Positions 24,819-36,800 of a stretch of DNA of 64,000 bases are shown here, one piece after another; positions within the stretch are counted from its first letter, which is position 1, and each line of letters begins with the position of its first letter. Source of the DNA: Arcanobacterium haemolyticum DSM 20595 (GTDB taxonomy: Bacteria > Actinomycetota > Actinomycetes > Actinomycetales > Actinomycetaceae); the NCBI RefSeq assembly GCF_000092365.1, contig NC_014218.1, positions 124,001 through 188,000 of the forward strand. Direction: 5' to 3'. A program made the position numbers and the translations under genes. The notes under the pieces were generated by a model. It was not told where the DNA came from. It did not search any database and was given only the letters and a program-made list of their open reading frames with translations.

Positions 24819-26950
24819 CGGATACCGGTGAAGAAACAGTAGGCGACGGGCTCGATTACCACGCCCTCAACGCGCAACTCAACCTCTACGATGCGGACGG
24901 AAAAATCCAATTCGAATCGGACCGGGAGGCCGCGCGGCAGTACTTCCTGCAGCACGTGAACCGGAATACGGTGTTCTTCCACTCGCTCGAAGAAAAACTC
25001 GACTACCTAATCACCGAAGGCTACTACGAACCCAAAGTTTTTGACGCATATTCGGACGACGACGTGAAGGCCCTCTACAAACAAGCCTACGCGCACAAGT
25101 TCCGTTTCCCGACTTTCCTTGGGGCGTTCAAGTACTACACGTCCTATACGCTCAAAACGTTCGATGGCAAACGCTACCTGGAGCGATTCGAAGATCGCGT
25201 GGTTGTGGTGGCACTCACGCTGGCTGCGGGGAATGTGGAGCTTGCGAAGAATCTTGTTGACGAAATCCTCACCGGGCGATTCCAGCCGGCCACCCCAACG
25301 TTCCTTAATGCGGGGAAGAAGGCGCGCGGCGAACTCGTATCTTGCTTCCTGTTGCGCGTGGAAGACAACATGGAATCTATTTCGCGGGGAATTAATTCGG
25401 CGTTGCAGCTTTCGAAGCGTGGCGGCGGCGTGGCGCTTAATCTTTCTAATCTGCGCGAACTCGGGGCGCCGATCAAGCGGATCGAAAACCAATCTTCCGG
25501 CGTGAATCCCGTGATGAAACTTTTGGAAGACGCATTCTCCTACGCAAATCAACTGGGCGCGCGGCAAGGGGCCGGTGCGGTTTATTTGCATGCGCATCAT
25601 CCAGACATCATGCGATTCTTGGACACCAAGCGTGAAAATGCGGACGAAAAAATCCGAATTAAGACGTTATCGTTGGGCGTGGTTATCCCTGATATAACGT
25701 TCGAACTGGCCAAGAAGAATGCGGACATGTACCTCTTCTCGCCATACGATGTGGAGCGCGTGTACGGCGTGCCATTCACCGAAATCTCTGTTACCGAAAA
25801 GTATGAGGAAATGGTGGATGATAGGCGGATCCGCAAAACCAAGATCAACGCGCGGCAGTTCTTCCAGACTCTTGCCGAAATCCAGTTCGAATCCGGGTAT
25901 CCGTATATTGTGTACGAAGACACCGTGAACCGTGCCAACCCGATCGATGGCCGTATCACCATGTCCAACCTGTGCTCCGAAATCCTGCAAGTATCAGAAC
26001 CGTCCAGATACAATGCTGATCTTTCGTACGAACATGTGGGTAAAGATATTTCGTGTAACTTGGGATCGCTCAATATTGCGAAAACCATGGATTCGCCGGA
26101 CTTTGGGCAAACCGTGGAGACCGCTATCCGGGCGTTGACTGCCGTTTCTGATCAGACGAATATTGCAGCTGTTCCATCCATTGAGCGTGGAAACGACATG
26201 TCTCACGCAATCGGGCTGGGGCAAATGAATCTGCACGGGTATCTTGGACGCGAGAAGATCTTCTATGGATCCGACGAAGCGCTCGATTTCACCAACATCT
26301 ACTTCTACACCGTGGCCTACCATGCGATCCGTTCCTCTATGCTGATCGCGAAGGAACGCGGCGTGCGGTTCGAAGGGTTCGAACGGTCTGCCTATGCGGA
26401 TGGTTCTTACTTTGCTAAATATATTGAACGCGAATGGGCGCCGGAAACTGCGCGCGTGCGGGAGCTTTTCGCTAACGTTCACATTCCAACCGTGGCAGAC
26501 TGGGTTGCGTTGCGCGATGCCGTGGCGGCTCACGGCATGTACAACCAAAACTTGCAGGCCGTGCCGCCAACCGGATCGATTTCGTACATTAACCACTCGA
26601 CCTCGTCGATCCACCCGATCGTATCGAAGATCGAAATTCGTAAAGAAGGCAAGATCGGGCGCGTCTACTATCCGGCCGCATACCTGACTAACGACAACAA
26701 GGAATACTACCAAGACGCCTACGAAATCGGGCCGAAAGCGATCATCGATACGTACGCGGCCGCCACGCAACACGTTGACCAGGGGCTATCGCTCACGCTG
26801 TTCTACCCGGACACCGTGACAACCCGTGACGTCAACAAGTCCTATATTTACGCCTGGCGCAAGGGAATCAAATCCTTGTACTACATGCGAATCCGGCAGG
26901 CGGCGCTGGACGGGACGGAAGTCGAAGGCTGCGTGTCCTGCATGTTGTGA
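24815..26950 (+). CDS. nrdE: Class Ib ribonucleotide reductase alpha subunit
   Basis: Catalytic subunit reducing NDPs to dNDPs. The 711-aa protein shows [25 protein letters not shown] with the first active-site Cys, [23 protein letters not shown] (second Cys region), the thiyl-radical loop ISCNLGSLN, and the C-terminal EGCVSCML whose cysteines are reduced by NrdH. It lacks the N-terminal ATP cone, as usual for class Ib. The start is fixed by overlap with the nrdI stop; another ATG five codons earlier is possible. Unusually, nrdF does not follow directly: a ~580-base gap with a dead gene intervenes. Confidence 0.97.
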   Translation: MTDTGEETVGDGLDYHALNAQLNLYDADGKIQFESDREAARQYFLQHVNRNTVFFHSLEEKLDYLITEGYYEPKVFDAYSDDDVKALYKQAYAHKFRFPTFLGAFKYYTSYTLKTFDGKRYLERFEDRVVVVALTLAAGNVELAKNLVDEILTGRFQPATPTFLNAGKKARGELVSCFLLRVEDNMESISRGINSALQLSKRGGGVALNLSNLRELGAPIKRIENQSSGVNPVMKLLEDAFSYANQLGARQGAGAVYLHAHHPDIMRFLDTKRENADEKIRIKTLSLGVVIPDITFELAKKNADMYLFSPYDVERVYGVPFTEISVTEKYEEMVDDRRIRKTKINARQFFQTLAEIQFESGYPYIVYEDTVNRANPIDGRITMSNLCSEILQVSEPSRYNADLSYEHVGKDISCNLGSLNIAKTMDSPDFGQTVETAIRALTAVSDQTNIAAVPSIERGNDMSHAIGLGQMNLHGYLGREKIFYGSDEALDFTNIYFYTVAYHAIRSSMLIAKERGVRFEGFERSAYADGSYFAKYIEREWAPETARVRELFANVHIPTVADWVALRDAVAAHGMYNQNLQAVPPTGSISYINHSTSSIHPIVSKIEIRKEGKIGRVYYPAAYLTNDNKEYYQDAYEIGPKAIIDTYAAATQHVDQGLSLTLFYPDTVTTRDVNKSYIYAWRKGIKSLYYMRIRQAALDGTEVEGCVSCML

Positions 26951-26972
26951 CAAGCTGCTGGTGAATGTAGCT

Positions 26973-27011
26973 GGGGGCTGAATCTGAAGGGAATTCTTCA
27001 GGTCAGCCCCC
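26973..27011 (+). terminator. Two-tier hairpin after nrdE
   Basis: Outer stem gggggctga / tcagccccc and inner stem ctgaag / cttcag around ggaatt lie about 23 bases after the nrdE stop. No T-run follows (cttgctgg), so it may attenuate or stabilise mRNA rather than fully stop transcription before nrdF. Confidence 0.55.
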
Positions 27012-27448
27012 TTGCTGGCCTGTTCAGGTATTCCGCTGGCCCGTATGGCTTCTGCCATCCGGGCTGGCCCCAAGCCGCCAATCCTGCCACCAGCAAAAAC
27101 GCCGGCCGCACCCATCGCAGACTTAATAAGCACCAACAACAGTGGCCCCGCAACAGCACCAACGCCCGGCCCACAATCCGCAACCGAGCCTGCAACGCTC
27201 GCCAACATACGGTTCATCCCGGCCAGTCATCAATGTGATCGACACGCCGGCAAGAAACGAAAAAATCGCCGAACGACCATGCGGAATCCGAGCTAAAACC
27301 CAGTTATGCCATGATTTTCATCGAATACCACTAGATGTGCCCAAAACATTCCTACGATCGCAACCCCGCGAGCGAGAGCAAGACCACCAATACGAGATTT
27401 CCCGCTACCTGAAACGGAAAGAGTTGGATGCGCGTTCGTCGTCGTCAT
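26998..27448 (-). pseudogene. Decayed DUF418/HGSNAT-type membrane acyltransferase remnant
   Basis: Fragments of one protein appear in shifting minus-strand frames. First comes MTTTNAHPT... with RIGGLALARGVAIVGMFWAHL, typical of the first helix of DUF418/heparan-acetyltransferase-like proteins, ending at a TAG. After a shift comes IPHGRSAIFSFLAGVSI plus TLMTGR, the family's second-helix motif. After another shift, LRIVGRALVLL. The remainder of a ~350-aa protein is missing. It sits between nrdE and nrdF in antisense orientation, so it is a broken and truncated gene, probably a former insertion. Confidence 0.75.
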
Positions 27449-27450
27449 AA

Positions 27451-28509
<1,059 letters not shown>

Positions 28510-28569
28510 GGGGCTGGAGGGGCTGGCGGGGCTTAATAAGCTGCTTGCCGGCGCTCGATCGGCGCGGAG

Positions 28570-28615
28570 CGGGACAGCAGTGTTCTATATGGCACTGCTG
28601 AGCTGTGTGCCGCTT
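28570..28615 (+). terminator. Repeat family C, copy 1: hairpin after nrdF
   Basis: A hairpin with arms cagcagtg / cactgctg and outer CGG/CCG pairs around ttctatatgg. Over 46 ungapped bases it matches the segment at 53515-53560 at 36 positions. It likely ends the nrdF transcript. In the gap up to the phosphatase gene there is also a direct repeat of ttggtggaa...ttgggccg. Confidence 0.55.
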
Positions 28616-28746
28616 ATTTGGGACTTTCACGGTGTCGGATTGGGCCGGCAAGGCTCGGGTTTGGTGGAAGATTGGGCCGCGCGGGCCTGATTTTGGTGGA
28701 ACTTTGGGCCGTGGGCGGCCAAACACCGCCAACAGAAAGGGATGGC

Positions 28747-29319
28747 ATGAAGATTTTAGTTGTGTGCACCGGGAACATCTGCCGGTCTCCGATGGGCGAG
28801 ATCGTGCTGCGCGATGTGGCGGCACGTGCAGGGCTGGCGGTGGAGGTTTCTTCAGCAGGCGTGTCCGCTGAAGAAACTGGGAATCCGATCGATCGCCGAG
28901 CTGCCGCGGTATTGCGGGAAAAGGGGTACGACGTGCCTCGCGATCATTATGCTCACCAGGCTAGTGCGGCTGAACTTGCGGATGCCGATCTGATCTTGGC
29001 TATGACCACCGGGCACGCCCGCGCACTCCGGCGGATGGTGCTGGCGGCTGGGCTCGGGGCGGACCATGTGGAACGTATCCATTTATGGCGAGAGTTCGAC
29101 GGCACCACTCGCGTTGCGCCGCGCGGCGCCTTCTGCCCCGGCGGCCCCCTCGAAGGCCAAGAAAAAGTGGCGGCTGGGCGCGGATCGGATTTCTACACGT
29201 CCAACGGAGAACTTGATGTTCTTGATCCTTGGTACGGCGATTCTTCAGGATTCTACGACACCTTAGAGATGGCTGAAGTTGGCGCTCGCGGCATCGTGGA
29301 GTGGGTGTCGCGGAGCTAG
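28747..29319 (+). CDS. Low-molecular-weight protein-tyrosine phosphatase
   Basis: Dephosphorylates phosphotyrosine, often in polysaccharide or stress control. The 190-aa protein begins MKILVVCTGNICRSPMGE, containing the P-loop C-x5-R (CTGNICRS) at 7-14, and ends with the general-acid DPW motif (VLDPWYGDSSGF). A segment around residues 115-150 is a little longer than in minimal LMW-PTPs. The start is set by the conserved MKI beginning; the open frame extends upstream without a ribosome site. No tyrosine kinase gene is close by. Confidence 0.93.
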   Translation: MKILVVCTGNICRSPMGEIVLRDVAARAGLAVEVSSAGVSAEETGNPIDRRAAAVLREKGYDVPRDHYAHQASAAELADADLILAMTTGHARALRRMVLAAGLGADHVERIHLWREFDGTTRVAPRGAFCPGGPLEGQEKVAAGRGSDFYTSNGELDVLDPWYGDSSGFYDTLEMAEVGARGIVEWVSRS

Positions 29320-29344
29320 CCTGCGATCTGCAGAAAGCGCGGGG

Positions 29345-29809
29345 TTAAGCTTGATCCGCCGCACCCAGCCGGCGCCGCCACACGAACTGATGTTCGGCAG
29401 AAAAACGCTTCGGCTGGCAGGTGGCACAACTCATCGGGCGAGTAGGCCGGCGATGCCGCTGAATCTCATGCCCGGCCGGACATTTCCCGACCCACGCTCC
29501 CGGAATCTGCGGCGCGCCTTCCAGCCGCGCCGCCCCAGTCCCACCAATTTTCACACAGGTCCGGCGCCATACGTCGTCGTGCCCGTGACGCGGCCCCACG
29601 ATCGCGTGCGCAATCTCGTGAAGAATCGTGTCCCGTACTGTGGTTTCGGGGCAGGCTTCGGTGAGCGCGCGCGAGAGCGTGATTTTCGTGTGCGCGAAGT
29701 GTGTGGCGCCGGCGCGGCGTTTGGCGCGGTCGAATTCGAGCGTCCACTCCGCCAGCCCGTGCTGGTCCATGAGCCGCCGCCCCATCCGGTAAGCATCGTC
29801 AAGATTCAC
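29345..29809 (-). CDS. SprT-like zinc metalloprotease-domain protein
   Basis: Putative zinc metalloprotease of the SprT/Spartan type. The 154-aa protein has the HEIAH motif (DTILHEIAHAIVGPRHGHD) with the third His a few residues on, and a C-terminal zinc-ribbon-like part with CPAGH and CATC. In eukaryotes the family handles DNA-protein crosslinks; the bacterial role is poorly known. It starts at GTG with a short ggaac site. It is convergent with the phosphatase gene, 25 bases apart, and divergent from the next membrane protein. Confidence 0.88.
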   Translation of the reverse strand: MNLDDAYRMGRRLMDQHGLAEWTLEFDRAKRRAGATHFAHTKITLSRALTEACPETTVRDTILHEIAHAIVGPRHGHDDVWRRTCVKIGGTGAARLEGAPQIPGAWVGKCPAGHEIQRHRRPTRPMSCATCQPKRFSAEHQFVWRRRLGAADQA

Positions 29810-29865
29810 GGTTCCTTAGTATAGCTGGAGAAACTTCTGATCCGGGCTTGGCTATACTTGAAACC

Positions 29866-30537
29866 ATGTCTGGAACTGATCTTGTGCTTCGTATGAGCCG
29901 CGCAGCATTGCCGGCGAACCGCCCCATCGACCACGCCCGCCGCGCCAGCGCCGCCCTTGCCGCCGGCTTTTTGTTTGGCGCCGTGGTGGGGATGCTCCTT
30001 TTCATCGACGAAGTTCCCCTTCTCCGCATGCTTTTGGTTCTGCTCCCGGCCGTTGCGTTTGGCCTGATCGCGGCGGCTTTCTGGTGGGTGTGGATTCCTG
30101 CGCGTGGGGAGCCGATTCCCGTGGTGGCGCGAGTTGTGGGAACGAACGAATCGACCTTCGCCCGCGAAGTCCATTCCGGTGGTGGCCGTGGCATTTTGGT
30201 TCCGGTGGTTGCGCTTCCGGTTGGCGGCGGAGCGCCGTTCAGCACGATGGTCACGGTCCGTTCGGCGGAGCCGCCGGTGGGTGCGTTGCTTCCGTTGTTC
30301 CAGGTGGAGCCGGGTTTGGGTGAGCTTGTGGAGGGTTCGACGACGACGCCGGCGCAGCGCGAACTCATCGATAAAATTGTGAAGCGTCCGAAGCTCTTGC
30401 CAAATAAGGCGGAGATTTTGCCGGTGCGGCGTGGCCCGTTGGAACGGACGCCGTTGTGGGCGGCTGTTGAATGGTGGGCCTGCGCTGGTGGAGCCGCGTT
30501 TGCCGCGATGCTCTTTGTTGGCTCGTTACGCGGTTAG
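29866..30537 (+). CDS. Hypothetical membrane protein
   Basis: No family is recognised. The 223-aa product has two adjacent helices at about 25-70 (AALAAGFLFGAVVGMLLFI and MLLVLLPAVAFGLIAAAFWWVW), an outside or soluble domain of ~120 residues containing VVALPVGGGAPFSTMVTVRS, and a final helix at about 200-218. The arrangement resembles DUF3592-like membrane proteins only loosely. The MSGTDLVLRM start lies next to the divergent SprT gene, so both share a ~55-base promoter region. Confidence 0.75.
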   Translation: MSGTDLVLRMSRAALPANRPIDHARRASAALAAGFLFGAVVGMLLFIDEVPLLRMLLVLLPAVAFGLIAAAFWWVWIPARGEPIPVVARVVGTNESTFAREVHSGGGRGILVPVVALPVGGGAPFSTMVTVRSAEPPVGALLPLFQVEPGLGELVEGSTTTPAQRELIDKIVKRPKLLPNKAEILPVRRGPLERTPLWAAVEWWACAGGAAFAAMLFVGSLRG

Positions 30538-31023
30538 TAGTGTTTATGTATGGATTTATCCACTGAAGGTTTCGCAAATTGTCTAGCATCTTGCTTTGCA
30601 ATTTGTTGCAATCGCCTGGTCGCATTGATATCCAACGCGATTTGTCGAGGTAGCCATTCTCGTTCATCTTCGTTGAGAGGCGTAGGGGGTGCTGTTATCT
30701 TGTGCTTTACACTTATCTAATTTACGCATCAACCTGATTTTTACGGTAAGCGTAGAATCTCGCAGGAGATTAGATTGATATATGTGCTCATCTCATTATT
30801 GCTTAGGACCTGCGGATTTAATGACATCGTTGCAGCTAAAAGCGGGTACATCGGCACGCTCAGTCGAGTTTTTGGGACATGAGCAATGCTTAAACATTGC
30901 TTGGTTGGCATGGCTGCATGGCGACGGTAAGAGTGCCCAGTGCTCAAAAAGCGGCCTGCTGGACAGCAGCGCCATATAAGCGCTTCCTGTCCAGCAGGCC
31001 GCCGATTGGGGCCGGGCTGCGCC
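30538..31023. other. Low-GC intergenic stretch
   Basis: AT-richer than its neighbours and without a convincing gene. On the minus strand, a start-less frame reads NEDEREWLPRQIALDINATR ... SIHKHY before a stop that overlaps the preceding gene's end; upstream it has several stops. This may be the 3' end of a decayed gene. The right end carries the ABC-operon terminator. Confidence 0.4.
30951..31002 (-). terminator. Terminator of the amino acid ABC transporter operon
   Basis: A 16-bp perfect stem (gcggcctgctggacag / ctgtccagcaggccgc) with a second inner stem (agcgc/gcgct) is followed on the minus strand by TTTTTG. It lies 22 bases beyond the ATPase stop. Confidence 0.9.
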
Positions 31024-31797
31024 CTACAGCACCTTCGAGAAGAATTCTTTAGCGCGCGGGCTGGTTGGATGATCGAATACCTCGGCTGGTGAGCCGGCTT
31101 CGATGATCTTGCCGTCATCCATCACGATAACCTGATCGGATACTTCGCGGGCGAAGCCCATTTCGTGGGTGACAACAACCATGGTCATGCCATCCCGTGC
31201 AAGATCTTGCATAACGCTCAAGACTTCGCCCACGAGTTCGGGATCAAGCGCGGAGGTGGGCTCATCGAACAGCATGAGTTCGGGCTTCATGGCCAAGGCG
31301 CGGGCGATTGCCACGCGCTGCTGCTGGCCGCCGGATAGTTCGGCCGGGTAGTGCTCCATACGTTCGGCCAGGCCAACGCGGGTGAGGAGTTCTTCGGCTT
31401 GCTTCTTGGCTTCGGCCTTTGCCATGCCGAGTACGTGCACGGGTGCTTCCATCACGTTTTCTAGTGCCGTTTTGTGTGGGAACAGGTTGAATCGCTGGAA
31501 GACCATGCCGATTTTGGCGCGCTGCTGTGCGGCCTGCTTGGTGGTGAGTTCGTAGAGTTTTCTGCCTTTTTCGCTGTATCCCATGAGTGTGCCATCAACG
31601 TGGATTGATCCGGCTTGGATGGTTTCCAGTAGGTTGATGCAGCGTAGCATGGTGGATTTTCCGGAGCCGGATGGCCCCAGAATGGAGGTGACGGTTCCAG
31701 GGGCGACGTCGAACGACACGCCTTTGAGCACGTGGAGATCGCCGAAGAATTTGTGAACGTTAGTGACGTGAACTTTTGGTTGAGTGGCAGTATTCAT
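31024..31797 (-). CDS. Polar amino acid ABC transporter ATP-binding protein
   Basis: ATPase that powers amino acid import. The 257-aa protein has Walker [11 protein letters not shown]-loop [11 protein letters not shown], signature LSGGQQQR, Walker [14 protein letters not shown] and H-loop VVVTHEM. The PAAT subfamily is indicated by high similarity in form to GlnQ/ArtM. The start MNTATQPKV is chosen because the frame upstream runs into the permease gene. It is last in the binding protein - permease - ATPase operon, with 13 bases between permease stop and this ATG. Confidence 0.95.
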   Translation of the reverse strand: MNTATQPKVHVTNVHKFFGDLHVLKGVSFDVAPGTVTSILGPSGSGKSTMLRCINLLETIQAGSIHVDGTLMGYSEKGRKLYELTTKQAAQQRAKIGMVFQRFNLFPHKTALENVMEAPVHVLGMAKAEAKKQAEELLTRVGLAERMEHYPAELSGGQQQRVAIARALAMKPELMLFDEPTSALDPELVGEVLSVMQDLARDGMTMVVVTHEMGFAREVSDQVIVMDDGKIIEAGSPAEVFDHPTSPRAKEFFSKVL

Positions 31798-31810
31798 TGG
31801 GGTTCCTCGA

Positions 31811-32782
31811 TTATGGCGTGTATTCGGCGAATGGATCGTCGGTGGTGGTGCGTGATGCGTTGATTGCCGCCTGCCGCCCGGCCCGCGCCTTTTTACCGCG
31901 CGCGTTCGGGGTTTGTGCGCCAGATCCGGCGCCGCGGCCGTAGAACTTTTCGAGGTAGTATTGGCCAACCATCAGCACGGATGTGATCACTAGGTACCAG
32001 ATGGCGGCCACGATCAGGAATGGGATTGGCTTGAAGCTGGAGAAGCCGCTGGCGTTCGTCACATGGGTGAGTTCTAGGGAGAGTGGAACGGCGGTCACTA
32101 GCGATGTTGTTTTGAGCATCGAGATTGTTTCGTTGCCGGTTGGTGGCACGATCACGCGCATGGCCTGTGGCAGCACGATCCGGCGGAGGATCATCCCGTT
32201 GCTCATGCCGAGCGCCTTGGCTGCTTCTTCTTGCCCTGGATCAACGGAGTTGAGGCCGGAGCGAACGATTTCCGCCAGGTAGGCGCCTTCGTTGAGGCCT
32301 AGCCCGAGTACCGCGAAGAGGAACATGGTGTATTGACGTTCCGCAAAGATGGTGTTTGGGGCGAAGGTGAAGAAATCAATGACGCCTGGGATTCCAACAG
32401 TGATTGTAGGGAAGAGGGTTCCGATCAGGCCCCAGAAGATGAGTTGGGTGTAGATCGGGGTTCCGCGGAAGAACCAGATGTATGCGGTGGCTACGGAGCG
32501 GAGTACCGGGTTTTCGGAGCGCCGCATGATTGCCATGGTGACGGCAAGAATTATGCCGAGTACCATGGCTGCCACGGTGAGTGCCAGAGTCCAGCCTACG
32601 GCTTTCACTATTTGGATCTTGAACAGGTTTGCCCAGACAACGTCCCATTGGAATTGCGGGTTGACGATGAGCTGGTTGAGGATCGCGTAGGCGATGACCG
32701 CAACGACCGCGGCTGAGATCCAGCGGCCCCAGTGGCGTACGGGGACTGCGTGAATGAGTTCGGGTGAGCTGTTTTCTGGCAT
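31811..32782 (-). CDS. Polar amino acid ABC transporter permease
   Basis: Membrane subunit of the importer, probably acting as homodimer since only one permease gene is present. The 323-aa protein has N-terminal helix [15 protein letters not shown], the PAAT domain with [13 protein letters not shown], and the EAA loop [29 protein letters not shown]. Its ~40-residue cytoplasmic tail is rich in Arg, Ala and Gly. It starts at MPENSSPEL, five bases after the binding-protein stop. Confidence 0.94.
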   Translation of the reverse strand: MPENSSPELIHAVPVRHWGRWISAAVVAVIAYAILNQLIVNPQFQWDVVWANLFKIQIVKAVGWTLALTVAAMVLGIILAVTMAIMRRSENPVLRSVATAYIWFFRGTPIYTQLIFWGLIGTLFPTITVGIPGVIDFFTFAPNTIFAERQYTMFLFAVLGLGLNEGAYLAEIVRSGLNSVDPGQEEAAKALGMSNGMILRRIVLPQAMRVIVPPTGNETISMLKTTSLVTAVPLSLELTHVTNASGFSSFKPIPFLIVAAIWYLVITSVLMVGQYYLEKFYGRGAGSGAQTPNARGKKARAGRQAAINASRTTTDDPFAEYTP

Positions 32783-32787
32783 GATGT

Positions 32788-33693
32788 CTACTTCGCTGGG
32801 TTGAGCATGGGTGAGGTGGCTACGCCGTCTTTGATTCCCCACGTGGTGAAGATTTTGGCGAGTTCGCCGGTATCGATGAGGTGTTGGAGGGCCTTGTTGA
32901 TGGCTTCCGTGGTTGGGCTACCTTTAGGGGTTGCGATGGCAAGGCCGACGACGTCGATTGGGTCACCGATTTTTTCGATCTGCTTGTTTGTTTGGAGAAC
33001 GGCAAAATCGACGACGGGCGTATCTGCGAACATGGCATCGAGCTGGCCCTGTGCAAGTTGCAGGCTGATGCGTGGCTGTTCTGCTTGGCGCTGGATCTGG
33101 ACTGGCTTGTCTTTGCAATCGGTGGTGTTGAGTTCGGTCAAGTATTCGTCTTGAGCGGTACCGGTCTGTACGCCAATGATCTTGCCGCAGACGTCAGCTG
33201 GATCGAACTTCTTTGGGTTTCCTGCCGGGACTGCCCACTGGAGTCCGGCTTCGTAGTACTGGTGGAGATCAACGGTTTCTTGACGTTCTGGGTTCACGGA
33301 GATGGCAGCGATTCCGGCTTCGTATGTTTTTCCGATGCCGGGGATGACGGCTGCGAATTCTGCGTTTTCGATCGAAACTTTGAGCCCGAGTACTTGCCCG
33401 AGTGCGTGTGCGAGGTCAATATCGAAGCCCTGCAAGGTGGTGCCGTCTTCTGCATAGAATTCGGCTGGTGCGTAGAATGCGTTGGTTCCGAACGTGAGGG
33501 TTCCATCTGCGGTGACGGATTCTGGCAGGAGTGCTGCGATCTCGTCTACTTTTTTGATGTGCGAAACGTCGGTGGCGCGGACGTCGCCGGTTGTAGCTGC
33601 GGCGTCAGCGTCTGTTGACGTGGCGTCGGAGCCACAAGCGCCCAGGGTGAAGATGAGTGCTGCGGCTGCAGCAGTAATTTTCAGGGTTTTCAT
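32788..33693 (-). CDS. Amino acid ABC transporter substrate-binding lipoprotein
   Basis: Captures the amino acid outside the membrane. The 301-aa precursor has a lipoprotein signal ending FTLGACGSD with lipidated Cys near 21, then an SBP_bac_3 domain: GTLTFGTNAFYAPAEFYAEDG, LQGFDIDLAHALGQVLGL and GKIIGVQTGTAQDEYL. Specificity cannot be called; the DIDLA motif is common to general polar amino acid binders. First gene of the operon, preceded by a TCTCC-complement ribosome site (GGAG) and a palindrome in the promoter region. Confidence 0.94.
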   Translation of the reverse strand: MKTLKITAAAAALIFTLGACGSDATSTDADAAATTGDVRATDVSHIKKVDEIAALLPESVTADGTLTFGTNAFYAPAEFYAEDGTTLQGFDIDLAHALGQVLGLKVSIENAEFAAVIPGIGKTYEAGIAAISVNPERQETVDLHQYYEAGLQWAVPAGNPKKFDPADVCGKIIGVQTGTAQDEYLTELNTTDCKDKPVQIQRQAEQPRISLQLAQGQLDAMFADTPVVDFAVLQTNKQIEKIGDPIDVVGLAIATPKGSPTTEAINKALQHLIDTGELAKIFTTWGIKDGVATSPMLNPAK

Positions 33694-33761
33694 GGTTTCT
33701 CCTCGCGGATGGAATGAGTATGCAGGCTCGCGCCCATAATGGAAGTATATTCTAACAACCG

Positions 33762-33779
33762 CATAGTTATGCAACTATG
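33762..33779. promoter_or_regulatory. Palindrome in the ABC-operon promoter region
   Basis: catagtt and aactatg flank atgc, a 7-4-7 inverted repeat about 70 bases upstream of the binding-protein gene in AT-rich DNA containing tatact and tagaat. It may be an operator; the regulator is unknown. Confidence 0.4.
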
Positions 33780-33828
33780 TGTGGCGTAACCTTGAGCACA
33801 TTACGCCGGATTTTCACGCTATCGCCGA

Positions 33829-36800
33829 TCAATTCACAAGTTTACGGATTCGTTGCACCGATACCTTTCCGCTTGTTCCCAACTGCTGTGCGAAGAAGGA
33901 GACGCGCAGTTCTTCGATCATCCACCGCGCTTTCACAAGTGCGGCAGCCTTGACCGGATCATACATAGTTTGCGCCGCCTCTTCTTCGGCTATTGCGTCA
34001 CTGATGTCGGCCACTTGCCATGCTAGAGAATCGTCGGCTGAATTGGTGGGTGCCTTTTCTAAACGGATTCGCGCCGCTGCTAGGTAGCGTGGCAGATGAG
34101 CCAGGTATTCGTACGGAGTGCGTGCGATAAATCCGGGGGCTACCAGGCGATTTACCTGATCTCGCACGTCCGTGACAGTATTTATCAGCGCCAATGATGA
34201 CGCTCCACGGATCGCACTATCGACTTCCCCGTACGTTTCCAGCACACGCACAACAATCTGCGCAACGCGATAGATTTCATCTTCCACGCGAATCTTTAGC
34301 CAGGTTCGCAACGCCTCATAATCAGTGCGTTCTCGCAGTTGACCGAGCGGTTTCTTGTTTTCCCGTGCCCATTGTGTAGCCAAGTTTCGCACGGCCGCGA
34401 TATGCAGATCGGAGATGAGTGCTTGCGTAGTTTTGTAAGGAGACGCCGCCATAGCCAACGATTCGCGCCTGGTCCACCGTGTGCTCACGCGAGCGTCCGG
34501 CAGTGCCAGTTCACCGGCCAACAATCGCACGATTCCGGCCGCGTGGTCACGTACTTGTTCGGCGGGCTGTGCACGTACAACGAGTTCGACGACGGTGCCT
34601 GCTTTGGCTGAAACTTCGGCCAAAGCAGGATAGCCGCGCACGGCGTGGCCGTGCGCGCCGGAGGTCTCGATGACCTCGGGAATAGAATCCATCGCTGGCC
34701 AGGTGGTGAGAGGAACGCCGGTACCGGCCAGTGCAGGCGTATCGACCACCGGAGTGTTCACGGCTGCCGCAACGGCACTTTTGACTACTTGTGCCACAGC
34801 CGATCGGGTTTGTGGAGCCAACGATCGCTGTAAATGTTCAATCGATGTGCTTTCATCTAGCACAGCTCCGCGTTCTGAACGAGCCCGGAACGTGATAACA
34901 AGATGGGGAGGCAAGGAGGCTTCCGCCCAGGCATCCTTATCAATGTCGATCGACCGCAGTTTCCGTACAGCATCCGTGAATGCCGCTTCGAAGGTTGGTG
35001 CGCCGGGTTGCCCGTGTGCCACCGAATCCCAGGCTGGCAGGAGGCTGCGGATTTCCCGCGCCACGTCCGGAGCCGGAACCAGATGCCGGCGAATCCGCTT
35101 CGGCAAGGCGCGTATTGTGGCGACCACGAGTTCATCAAGCATGCCGGGAACAAGCCAATCGAAGCCGTCATCGGTGAGTTGAGGGAGAAGAGTAATAGGC
35201 ACATCGATAGTTAGACCATCCGCATGGCTACCCGGCGTGAAGGTATAACTGATCGACAACGTGATATCGCCCTGGCGCCACTGTTGTGGGAAATCATCAT
35301 CTGATGCCTCCGTTTCGCCCAACAAAAACTCGCGCGTGAAGTCAAGCAAATCTGGGTTCTGGTGGCGTTCCTTCTTCCACCACGAATCGAAATGACGTGC
35401 AGAGACTATCGACGCCGGGATACGTTCATCGAAAAACACGAACTGGGCTGCTTCATCTGCCACCAAACCGTGACTACGTAAGCGTTCTTCGACATCGCGA
35501 GCATCAGCCAACGCCTGCCGATTATCCTTCACGAACTGGTGGAACGTGCGCCACTGATTCTCCACCAAGGCGTGGCGGATAAACATTTCGCGCGCCAATT
35601 CCCGCGCCGAATCAGTACCCACCGAAGACAACAGAACCTGACGATCCGCCGCCACCGTAAGCCCATATAACAACACCTTTTCGTGCACCTTCGCGGCACC
35701 ATCACGCTTCGACCAGAACGGATCAGAATACGTGCGCTTCACCAAATGAGCTCCCGCACGTTCCACCCACGCCGGATCAATCTTCGCCACAGATCGAGCA
35801 AAAAGACGCGACGTTTCTACTAATTCAGCAGCCATCACCCAATCAGGTGTGCGCTTCGCCAAACCAGAACCAGGCCACATCACAAAATGAGTACCCCGAG
35901 CACCAAGGTAATCACGCTTACGCTGATCAAACGACCCGATATTAGATAGCAAACCAACAAGAAGCGACCTGTGGATAGCATCAGCCGCTGGAGCATCCGC
36001 CGATGCTCCCACAGCCTTCACCGCATGAACAATATCCCGATTTTGGGAGACGTCATTATTCTTCTCCCCAGCCTGACGGATCTGCGCAGCCGTAGGCAAC
36101 GCAATGTTCTTCAACGTGATTCCCAGCGGCTTTGCCAGCTCACGCAATTGAGACACCACATCCTGCCATTCGCGGAACCGCAACCAATTCAGGTGTTCCG
36201 CCCGGCATAACCGCCGGAACGCCGAACCTGACAGATCGCGCTGCTGAGTACGCAGGTAGCGCCACAAATTCAAGTAGGCCAAGAAATCCGACGACGGCTC
36301 CGTGAAACGCGCATGAAGCTGATCCGCCTGCGCCTTAAACTCCACTGGGCGCTCGCGAACATCCTGAACCGACATGGCGGCCACCAACACCAGCACTTCT
36401 GTAGCCGCACCATTATCCACAGCCGCCAACAACATGCGGCCTAACCGTGGATCAATCGGCAACCGTGCCAACTTGTGGCCAATCTTTGTCAATACAGGAG
36501 TGCGAGTATCCGGCTCCAACGCGCCGATCTCCTCCAACAACTGAACGCCAGAACGTACTGCCTTCATATCTGGTGGATCAATAAAAGGAAAATCTGCAAC
36601 CGTGCCCAACCCCAGCGACGCCATCTGCAAAATCACCGATGCCAACGATGTACGCTGAATCTCCGGCTCCGTAAACTCCGGCCGGCCTGCGAAATCATCC
36701 TCCGAATACAAACGAATCGCAATACCATCAGCCACACGGCCACACCGGCCCGAACGCTGATTAGCAGACGCCTGCGAAATCGGTTCAATCGGCAACCGCT

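Noticed and set aside
25994-26773. 259-codon minus-strand open frame opposite nrdE
   Set aside because: Shadow of the strongly conserved nrdE gene.
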